From Atriophallophorus winterbourni (taxonomy: Eukaryota; Platyhelminthes; Trematoda; Plagiorchiida; Microphallidae): DNA of 64,000 bases. Positions 24,501-36,500 of the stretch are shown piece after piece. The notes beneath the pieces were generated by a model, which worked only from the letters and a program-made list of their open reading frames with translations, searched no databases and had not been told where the DNA came from. Numbering within the stretch: position 1 is the first letter of the stretch; every line of letters begins with the position of its first letter. A program made the translations under genes and the position numbers. The stretch is from positions 1-64,000 of the forward strand of contig JACCGJ010000574.1 in NCBI GenBank assembly GCA_013407085.1, written 5' to 3'.

Positions 24501-27500
24501 TACACTCGGGCCAGGTGTGGTAATCTGGACTATTTTCTTATGTAGACGTTCCATATACGCTTTTATCCCATGCCTAAGCCTGTCTACGTTACCAAGGTCT
24601 ACGTGGCGGTCAGTGCTAAGAAATTAAAAAGACTAAAGCTGTGTCACAAACCAGGGCTGGTATTTCCGTTCATTTCAAAGGTGTTTGTTGATAGTATTCC
24701 TCTGCTTTTCTGTTCTACTGCTGAGTTGTTGGATGTTTGTCCTTGATAAACACTTGGTTAGTCTTTGCACTCTATTTTGTAAATCTAACTGCAGAATCTG
24801 GATGAAGTTTATGTTTAAGGTGCATCAGTGCTGTATCAAGTGTGCGACCTTTGTTCGAGATCCTAGTAAAAAGTTTCTAATGCCGTTTTATTGCACCGTA
24901 TACGCACTGTAGCCAGCCGGGAATGATATCTCATTCGGGTTCAAATATTTTTTAACGTCGGTGCTAAACGACGTTTGATTTTACAAATATAAAACAGGTT
25001 CGTGCAACGAACCACGGTGCTCAAACACACTGTCACCGAGTGGTTTTCTATCAAGTGTTGCAACGCTTTCATAATTCCAATTGATTGCTTTGCTCAGATT
25101 CCATGACTTCGTTCTTTTCATCATTCAAAATCTCGATGAATCGTCAGTGGTTTAACAATCAGTCCAGTCTCAAGCAATTCCGATTTCCCGTTGTACTTGT
25201 GTGTTATTACTCGAATGTTCGATCACCTTTATTATTATTTTCACAAACGGTATGTGCCATCGGGTCTTCCACCAGTAGTTATAAAATTTCGCGCCCCACT
25301 CCAACAATCATTGATATCAGATTTGATTTTGATTGGCAACCGCGTAGGACAGTGCAAATTTCGGTGAGCGCTTTACAATCCTAATGTGTTTTGAAATATT
25401 CTTTGAATTAGATGACCGCAGTTTCCTAATGTTGCATTAAAGATCACCCTCGTACAGTTCTCACAACGATCCACGCAATGTTTGCACCATAAATCACGGT
25501 CCATTATACGTCATTTGCCAAGACAGCTACTCCTTTCGTATTTCATATTCTTTTTCCATTTTCTTCATCTTGTTTTTATAGTTTTATTTCCCGCTCTGGT
25601 AAATCTCACGCTGTCATACTCCCGAACAATTTCGAGAAGTAACGTAGATTAGGCATCCGCTGCATGGAGAATAGGCTCAAGCTATGTCATCTTTACTTGA
25701 AAAGCGGCTGTTTAAAGTTTTTAAAAGTTTACTTCTTCTCGTGATCTGTTTCATTTTGATCTTGTCGTTAAAACGATGCTCAGCACAGCGGCTGGGATAT
25801 TATGACCCATGTTCCTGGTGTTATAATGCATTTCACTACATCCCAGCACTGAGGTTGTTCTCTTTTCACTTCATGCTTTCATTCCGTTGTGTTAACTTTT
25901 TATTCCTTGATAATATCGTCCCCACAATTCTGTCAGTCAAAACAGCTGGTCTCATTCTCGGGGTTTCGTCCGATGAAACTGGCGAAAAGTTTGGTCAGCA
26001 GTTGCTTCATCGAGTTATCCAAGCAGGCAGTAGTTCACATGCCTCCAAACGGAAGCGCGCCACAGCCTACGCTTCCCCTTGTTCCGTTTATCATGCCAGA
26101 GAGCAGCGGGACTGTTTGGTCAAGGCACTTTATAGCAGGTGAGAATGTGCGCGAATCGATTCTGCTCATCCCAGTGCACTTTAATTTGCCGTTTCGTGGT
26201 TCACTTCATTGAATCCTTTATGAATCCCGCCGACCGCGAGCAATAATAAACAAAATATCTCGTGGCTTTACACTTTTTTCACGTTGCTCACTTCACTTGA
26301 CTATGGCTAATCAATCTACCTAACGTTGTAACAAGAGTTCGTTGTAAGGCAACGTATGCCTGGGCAAAATGCAAACTATAAAAGCTTATCACTTCTTTGT
26401 GTCTGTTTTCAATTTTCATTCGACATAAACGCCACGAAGTTTTGCGGCAATACATTGGCTTTCAGTAATATGAAACTTAGCCTTTTATCATTTATTCTAC
26501 TCATTCCCGTTTTATACACAGTTTTAAGGCCTTGCTTGAATTCTAATTGTCCATGCTTTTTATCTAACTTGCAACCGAAAAGTACACGCACCACTACTTA
26601 TTGGTACTGTACTCTGGACCGAAACTGCAAAACGTCTACGTTTCATTAGCCCACCGAATGGGGAATCTGCGCTTGCATTTGCTTTACCAAAAAACAGTTG
26701 TCTTGCATAAATACATAGTTATGTGGCGCGTTCATAGTGGATCAACTTAAATCAAATGTTGTTGTTGTTATTAACCTCCTTCGGCCGATGTCTACCATGG
26801 ATGTACCTCACAAGTGCTTTCACGCTCCACAGCGTTTAGAACGACTAAACAGTCCGATTCGGGGGGAACAATCTCTCCCACAGCACTCACAGCGATAGGC
26901 ATTACTCGGTCGATCGATGTCAGTTGCACGCTGACGGCTTGATCTAAGATTAGCAACTGAGCAGTATCTGCTCTTCCCCAGCTTGCAGTTGACGATTTAC
27001 ACAGTGCCTCCAAAGTGAGCGGTCAAGAGCAAGTTCTTCTCAAGTCATCGGATCAATGTCAAGAGCTTTCTTATCTCCCTTGCAAACCATCTTGATTTCA
27101 ACTCACCGTAGGATAGATCTTTTGGAATGCGGCCATTTTCCATTCTGCACACATCACCCAGCCAGTGTACGTGGTTCATTGTGAACATGCACTGTAGACC
27201 AGCCCTAGAAAGCACTTCAGCAGTTGTTGCTTTACCCATAGACGATATGTTCAAGATACAGTGGATGCTGATTAAAGAGAAAGCATTCAGCTTCCTTTTG
27301 TGTCTTCAGCGGATGGTCAAGATTTCACTGCCATACAGTAAAGCATTTGGTACGCACGTGCTGTATACTGTCGTCGTTGTCTTCGCGGTCAACTTCCGGT
27401 TGCACCAAACGCCAAAGTTCAAAAGAGACATAATGGCACCTATTCTGCCAATCTCCGTTTCTAGCTAGAGGTTATCCACAATGGTTGAACCAAAATATGT

Positions 27501-30500
27501 GAAACCATGTGCTGTTTCAAGCTGACAGTTCTCACTAGTACAGATGGGAGGTGATACGGTCTCTTGACCAATGGCTTTGGTCTTGCTCGTGCTTAAGCTG
27601 ATCGTTAGCCCAAAGTCGTTGGATGCGACGAAAAGCATTCCATTGACGACGGAAGTGTTCTGGCTATTGAGCAATAATGGTTACACGGTCACCAAACCGC
27701 AAGTCACGGATTAACGTCCATTGCCTTATTTTGAGGTCTCAACCGCTTCAGTTTGAAAAGCTTGCCATCACGCCGCGTGTGTAGGTAAAGGCCATCTCGT
27801 CTTGGAACCGTGCTTCAGCGACAGCAAAGAAAATACCGAACAGCGTTGGAGCAAGAACACATCGTTGTTTGACGCCTTGGCGAATTTCAAATGGCTTCTG
27901 AACCGCAACCGTTAAAATGGACTGAGCCTTTCAAATACCCCATATATACGTTTGAAATCACAAGCCGATTGCCTGGCAAACTGCTGTGTAGTCATATGCT
28001 CCATTTGGACCCAACTACGGTCATGTTGGCCAGATTTTGAAATATGGGTTAACGACAATACACTGCTCTCACATGCAACCATTTACTTGTAGCATTACCC
28101 GTTTGCACTTAGTTGTTTTTGTAGTACATATTTAATAAATAATTGCAAATCCGTTAATTTGCGTAACGTGCCGGTGTTACCTTTTACACGAGATCTATTG
28201 GGCAGTGCTGCATGTCACTCGATTCCCGGATTGTGTTTCCATTTATTCACAAGCCTTTGGAGTTTTTGCGTTGTTCATTTCTTACATGTGGACAAGTTCA
28301 CATTGAGCCGGTCGAAACCTTCATCACCTCATCTAGTTTCAGTCTTGTAATTGCCAACGTAAATGCTTGTAGACACGTGATTCGCGGTATTTACTTCACT
28401 CAAATCAACCCCTTCCTAGTTAGACGTAATCACGTCAGAGTGATATAAGCACCAATACTACAGTCAACGCTCAGTTGATACTTATGGTTTTGTTATATCA
28501 TCCCTACAAGCGGCGAAAATCAGAATTGTGTAAATTTCGTGTCTCCGTTTTTCTTTCACTTCAGTTTGTTTGAATATATCGTGGACACTATCAATGATCG
28601 CCTTGGGTCCACGTATTCCACAACTCCGAGCTCGGAAATAGGTTTGTGTTTGTGGTGTTTTCGATCTCGATCAATAATTGTTCCTTTTTCTTATTCCGAA
28701 CTTTTTCTATTGCGAATCTTCAAGGCATACTAGATTTCTTCGGGTTTGAGCGTTTTCATGATAATGGTTTCGAGCAGTTTTGCATCAATTATGCCAATGA
28801 ACGCCTACATCAGTATTTCATGCGGATCGCAGTCACGGGTGTGGTCCGGGAACTGGAAAATGAAGGAATCCTGGGACCGGATGAACCAGCTCACATGTTA
28901 AAACGTATCCATACCACTGATAACCAACGTGTACTAGATGCGATGCGGACTTGTACAAATATTCTGGACGAGGTCTGTTCGCGATTACCGCGGGTTAAAC
29001 TTTTCCTTAATGTCTACCACATGCTACGTAATCAATGTTTTTATCGAACATCCGCTGTAACACTGAAACCATCATCCCGGCGAAATTGACTTCATTATTT
29101 GGATGTCATTTGCCGTGGTTGACTGTCGTGTGAGCGGTTTCAATATCAATAGCTGAGAGGTTAATTTTGAATACAGCGGTACATTATCTCTCAGCATTAT
29201 ACTACCAGGTGCTCACCTATTGTGAGAGGTGCGAAATACCAAGTGGAATATATTATTCTATACGGACTCGGTGCTTTGATGTTTATTTAGATCACTTATA
29301 ACTTGAAGGCTGCATAAGGAACAGGAGTCGTTCGAAATACTTTTTTAAAAGTTGCAAGCCATTTTTATGTGAAACCCGATACTACTGTTGGTAATATAAA
29401 TAGCCCTGTCGAACCAGGTGAGCAAGATTCCGTTTGTAAGTTTATGCACAGAGGTAGACACACAGAAACCCAGTCGAAAGGAAAACACTCCCGGGCTTCT
29501 TGTTCCACTTGAAAATAGATTTAACTTGGGGAATTGAAACTCCGCTATATGGAGTATTATTTCTGTAGTATCTATTCATTTTCATGTTTATATCATGTCA
29601 CGTGCGCCAACCTTGTTTTCTGTTGGTCCCAGACAGGGTGGCATTATCGTTTATGGACAAATAGATGGGATTGCACCATTTGACTCGGTATTGGACCAGC
29701 TGTTTTTGAAATGCGGAATTCGAACTGGTGAATAAAACTTGGGGCTCAGAAACAGCATTGCTCCGAAAGGGAATTGCAATTTCCAGGACATCTTAATACT
29801 AGGGGTCATTTCACAGGTGGAACTTTTCATGGACTTGAGAATAGCGCAAAGTCAATAACCATGCCGTATCTGTAACTAAAACCAGTATTCTTGCACCAGT
29901 TCACATCACCTGTGGTGCACCCAAAATTTATCGCATCGCCATTTCATTATCATTTATCATTTCTAGTTTTTACTGATGCTATTGTTATCAGGCATGCTAT
30001 GAGTATGTAAGCATGAAATCACAAGCCAGATACAGGAAATGTGCCGCACAATCATAGACTGCACGTGGTCTAAAATACTGCCAGGTTTGATATTGAAGCC
30101 AGGTTGTCGAGGCCTAAACATATGCGATAGGTAAAATAGAAATAAAAACGACAGTGAAACGCCAGGGTTTCTGCATGCAGCTTACCACCGGTGGCGTGCA
30201 TAGTGACGCTGATGCGTCCTGCAAATCTTTGCTTGTCTCGATTGTACCTGCGGTCAGTGGAAATGGCACGCTCTCCTTCAACGGTCACACCGCATTCATT
30301 CACTTTATCGCTTTGTGAGTCAACTGAAGAATCGCCTTGCATCCAGTTAAAATATAATGGAGAGTAACTGTTACCTTTTGTATTGATGAATGCATATTTG
30401 CCCTACAGGTTTCTACACGAACTTCTCAAGGTGATTTTCGCTTGTTCCTGGTTCGATCCAGGATCGGGAACTGTGATGCTTGTTTGTTTCGTGTGATGCT

Positions 30501-33500
30501 ATTCTGCTTTCGTAGATTACATGCATTAGATACGTAATCTTGTGACATTATTTAAGTTTTTTAACTTGTCAACCTGTTCCGTCCGCACATATGCCCGCCC
30601 TAACAATGCGACGCCGTTGCAACAAACCTTTCCGTCGGTTTGTAATTAGTGTCAGAATAACAGCGCAACAATCCGTTCAGCTTGCGCTTGTACGCCACTG
30701 TTGGATATGGTTGGTACTACCAACCTGTTCAATTACATTAGCCCCACTCATGTAGACTGGGTTTAAAACCCATAACCATGAATAAAACTCATTTGCATGC
30801 ATCTCCATCACCCGCCCCACGACCTACTGTCCCTACCTGATGAGTGCCAACAACACGAGACCAGTCGTGGGGTCTGTGTGATGGGGATGCATGCAAATAG
30901 CTTTTTGATCCGTTTAACTGTTTTAAAGAGTCATACGGGAAATGCTTCAGGCGTGTATTTTCATGCATTTCATTTCTAGGTTTGCGCCCTGAATCGCGTG
31001 CATGCCACGTTATCGAGCGCGAATGATCCACGCGAGTCTGATTGGCTGCAGCGTCTTCGCGGTCATTTCAAATCTCATGACGTTGTTCATCTGGAGCAAA
31101 GTGAGTACCGGTTTGTTCTTTTCATTCCGCCGATGTTCTGTCGACAGTGTAGAGGTACGGCACGTACATTTCAAGTGAGAGTTCGCGTGTTAGAATACAC
31201 CATAGCACACATTCATGGAAATACAAATTACCCTAGTTGCCCATTATTTGTCCGATTGGATTTAACGGGTCAGTAAGATATGTGATTTTGAGATATTTTA
31301 AATCTTGACGGTATTAAAAATTATTCGTTCGGTCAAACCTTATTACTTTTACCTTTTACTTTTTAAAAACCGTTTAAATGTCAGTTTGAACTCGTTGTCT
31401 TCCAGGCTGGTGTCCCCGCGATCAGATATCGCAATGGCTAGTTACGCTTCAGGATATGTCCAGAAACCGTGTTCAATGGCGGTCTTGCACTAAGCATCTT
31501 CTTGGAGTGTTTCCTTAACCTTGTATGTTGTCATGCGGAGTGACGAGAAAAGCTTGTTATGATGCATGACAGTGAAAGCCGCAAGGAAGCTGCCGTGCTG
31601 ATGTCGCTCTACTCGTTCACGAAACTTGTTTGAATGCATGTTCCATTCGACGTGTATTCACCTCTACCCCGTTTGTTTGTGCTTACTCTTCTATAGTATC
31701 CGTAGCTATTTAGGTCCCACCCTTCCCCATCTTTTAGGCTTTTACTTTTTCATGGTTGTATGGCAGTTAAGCATTCGGTACGCGCTACCGGTGTAATGCT
31801 GTCTGTGATGATGATGATTGAACTCGTTGAGTTTCACAGGATATGTTTGAACATTGAAGGGAAGCCGAAATGGACTTTCCAAACTTTTGTTGACAACTTA
31901 TCACAAGTTCAGTCCCGTTAGCCCATGCCTAATTCTTGTTAGCTGTAAAAATCAATACAAGTGTTTAATTGTCACGTGTTCGACTTTTCTTTTTCTGCGA
32001 CCTGTGTAGTCCACTTCTCGACTTGTTTAGGCTGTTTTCCATTGTGACTATACAAACGCCAGATGTTATGGGCTGGACGGTATTCTCAATTCCTCATTAT
32101 TTAGTTCGTCCAATTTTAGTCTTCGTCGTGTTTTCATTTAGATGTGAAATCCACGCGCAACGGTTTGTCTAACGCGCATCCTCATGCAAACACCGCAGCA
32201 AAAGCTTCGCCAATCGCGCAGCGTTCTTCGTCTGCTCACGCGTTCACTATTGATCATTTTGCCGGCCCGGTCGCGTACACTGTCAAAGGATTTGTGGCGA
32301 AAAATCTCGACCGAAAACCGTCACATCTATTAGAATGGCTATCCAGTTTTATTGATACATCCAACGGGAAGGCTTCTGTCCTTCACACTATTGTCATGCG
32401 TGCAGCATCTTCGAGCCAATCTCTTTCTAAGGATTACAAACCGTGGTCTACCCCGAATAGAACTCTGTCAAACGAATTCGTGTTCAATCCCAGTTAGTTT
32501 CGTTTACTACTTGTTTACTTTTGCGCGGTTTTTCCACCAGCTTTGATATCTCGAATCACCGCAGCATCCGCGCGTCGATCGGAGGCGAGATCCTTGCACA
32601 TCATTATTCAGTCTCGTTCCCGTAGACGGTACGCAGTCTGAGATTATCTATATCGCCCTTCTTATTTGAGAGCTAACAATGTTTAGTGTATAAATCCTTT
32701 TAATAACCTTCGGATATATAATTATTATTACGAAGACCAAACCAGTAGACTTATATAGAAACGGATTGCCTGCATCTCAATTACGTGATCTACTTATTAT
32801 CTGATGTGCTCCTAAGAACCGTGCCAAATCACAATCTTTGCTTCATTAATTAGCAAGTCTTCTTATTGTTCACCTGACTCATTATAATTTCTTTGTTTTA
32901 TTGGACCATGACCGACATGTTCTCCTGTTTATGCTTTCATCGTCATGTGCTGTACTGTGATTGGTCTATAGATAAAGCTTACTTAAATATACAAAATACT
33001 TAAATGAATTGGTTATGGCAATTTGGGTAATCTTTTGTTTGTCACGTCTAACTGCTATAGCCGATTCGTTACCAAGTTTCCTTTAATAGCTATAGTCTCC
33101 CGATTAGTCTCAACCATATTCCAATATCATACTGGACTCAATGTATCGTCTTGCCAACTCAATAGCCTTCAACTAAAGCAACCATCGCGCAAAACTTAAC
33201 AGGACGCACATTTAGTATTTATTTTTCCACAAAACGCACCGTGTGCATTCCTAACCTCGGCGAAAATCAACCCACAAATGAATCTGTCAATCGCGTGGCC
33301 ATTTCCTGATATTTATAAAGGAGTGTCACATCGATGCTTGTACAAGTGTTTTCACAAAGTCGTTCATATTGTTGGCCTCATTCTATCAATATCGACCTTT
33401 TATGTACATCACAAACGCATGATGATTTCATGCTCCGCAGCTTTTATAGTGACTAAACAATCCGATTCGCTCGGTGATAGGCGGTACTCGGTTGACCAGC

Positions 33501-36500
33501 GTCTGTCGTACGTCAGAAACCAAGAACTGTATCTGCTCTTTACCAGCATGGAAATGACACTTTAGATAGTGCCTCGAAGGTGAGTGGTCAAGAGCAAGTT
33601 CTTCCCAACTCGTAGGGTCATTGTGAAGTGATTTCATATCTATTTTGCAAACGTCTTTTTTACCGCAAGTGCTATCATAAATCTTCCATCTTTCCACTTG
33701 TCTAACACATTGAAATGCGTTGCCAAGACAACAACATCACAAACCCATTTTGCAAGAGACTTTTTGTCGAAATTTCCCATAATGGAAAGCAAGGTCATGT
33801 GCTAGTAATCAGGCAAGAATGGGAATGCTACACATTTTTGTTGGGTTATCCCGGATCATGAACAACGAACAAGATTATATGGTTCCTTAAACGCGAGATA
33901 GCAACCGAATTCACGTAATTCACATCAAACATCCATACAGAGCGATATTTGAGCTTGATACTTCACGATAAAGATTTTCATCGAATCGCGAAATCTAAAG
34001 CCATACTCAAACAGTAGGTAGGCCACTTGGTACTTGCGTTAGGCGCTGCGTTTATCCCGATTTACACCATCAGACAATACGTTTGATCACCATTACAAAG
34101 TGAGAATTTTTATCTCAGCCGAATCGCTTCGAATTTATCTAACATATTACTGTTCTTTTACTCCTCTCTCTACTCTAGGGACAGTACGGTTTTACCACAT
34201 GTATTTGAAAATGTCGAGCGGTTGCCGACTATTGAATATCTAGATACTCCCCCTACTCTTGATGAGCTCAATAGAGCGATCGACCGCTTAGCGAATGGGA
34301 AGGCCCCTGGTGACGACGGAATTCCACCTGAGCTCATCAAATGCGGTAGAGCAGCATTATTACAAACTGCTTCACCATTTGCTTCTTCAGTGCTGGCAGG
34401 AGGAGTGTGTCCCACAAGAGACGCCAGACACAAAGATCATCACGCTATTCAAGAATAAAGGAGATAGAGGTGACTGCAACAACTACAGAGGAATCTCCCT
34501 TCTGAATGTTGTAGGCAAATTGTTTGCTAAAGTCTTACAGATCCGGCTGCAAGTTTTAGCTGATAGAATTTACTCCGAATCTCAATGTGGCTTTCGCAAG
34601 GGAAGATCGACCGTTGACATGATCTTCTCCCTAAGACAACTTCAAGAAAAGTGCCGGGAACAGCGTATGCCATTATACGCTGTTTTTATTGATTTAACGA
34701 AGGCATTCGACTACGTCAGCAGGGAGGGTCTTTTCAAAATGCTTGATTTGATAGGCTGCCCCCCAAGACTGCTCAAGCTCGTTATTTCTTTCCACTCAGG
34801 CATGAAGGGCTCAGTCCATCTTAACGGTTGCAGTTCAGAAGCATTTGAAATTCGCCGAGGCGTCAAACAAGAGTGTGTTCTTGCTCTCACGCTGTTCGGC
34901 ATTTTCTTTGCTCTGCTTCTCAAGTACGCTTTCAGGACGAGAACAGAAGGCATTTACCTACGCACGCGAAGCGATGGCATGCTTTTCAACCTAAACCGGT
35001 TGAGAGCACAAACCAAGGCACGAAATGTGCTAATCCGTGACCTGCTGTTTGCCGACGATGCAGCCTTTATTGCTCACTCCCAGGAGCACCTTCAGTCCCT
35101 AATGGACTGTTTTTCGTCGGCATGCAAAGACTTTGGTCTAACAATAAGCATGAGCAAGACCAAAGTCCTTAGCCAAGGGACTGTATAGCCTCCCATCATA
35201 ACTGTTGGAAACTGTCAGCTTGAATCAGTACATCAGTTCACATACCTTGGTTCAACCATTGCGGATAACCTCTCGCTAGACACGGAGATTGATAAGCGGA
35301 TTGGCAGAGCAGCTGTCATTCTGTCCCGGTTGAACTCTCGTGTTTGGGGTAACCGCAAGCTGACTGTAAAGACGAAAATGATGGTGTACAGCGCGTGCGT
35401 ACTGAACGCTTTACTGTACGGCAGTGAAACCTGGACCACCCACGCAAGACACGAACGGAAGCTGAATGCTTTCCATCTACGAAGCATCCGTCGTATCTTG
35501 AACATATCGTGGATGGACAGAGTGACTAATGCTGAAGTGCTTTCAAAAGCTGGTCTACAGAGCATGTTCACTCTATTGCGACAGCGCCGCCTGCGCTGGC
35601 TTGGTCATGTCTATAGAATGGAAAATGGTCGTATTCCGAAAGATCTACTCTATGGTGAGTTGCAACTAGGAAGTCGACCATTGGGCAGACCGCACTTGCG
35701 GTACAAAGACGTTTGTAAAAGAGATATGAAAGCTCTTGGCATTGACCCGGCGAGTTGGGAAGAACTTGCTCTCGACCGCTCACATTGGAGGCACTGTGTA
35801 AAGCGTCGTCTGCATGCTGGGGAGGAGCAGATACAGCTCTTGGCGGCTGAACGCAGATCACGCCGCCGACGTGCAACTGACGCAATACAACCGAGTTCTG
35901 ACTATCGTTGCCAGCGCTGCGGGAGAGATTGTTCCTCACGAATCGGACTGTTTAGTCACTCAAAAAGCTGCAAAACTTGAACATTCACGCGTGTGTGATG
36001 TACATCCATGGTCGACATCGACCGAAGGAGGCCAACAACAACTGTTCTTTTAGCTCTAAGCGCGTTCGGAAAGGCACATATTGGCTGGGCTTTTGAGGTT
36101 ATCTATGATGATAATTGAAAACTTCTTTGATGAAAAAATAGCCAAAGTGTTTAACGGTGTTCCATCTGTATTTGATACTTTGAAATTTATTCAACTATGA
36201 CTGTCGTGTTACAAATTGGATTGCATTGCTATTTTGTTAATTGGAAGGGCTTAATAAAAGAAATGACTTTGTGGCAAATAATGTTACGCAAAAACACACA
36301 AAGTGAATCGCGGTAAGGCTCGTAGTCTTTTTAATTAGATTGAGATCATCTGTGACTTCTGATTAAAACGACTTTTCGTGTTGTGTTTACACCTGATCGA
36401 GATGAGTATCCGAAATTGAAAATTTGAATAACTCAAAATGTTGTTACTTGTGAGTAGTCTAACTATAATTATATGTTTATCCAAATGTCGACGCTGCAAT

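Noticed and set aside
25889..26212. Overlapping open frame in myosin exon 7
   Set aside because: The other frame has the RDxLxKxLYS motor motif and fits both neighbouring splice phases.
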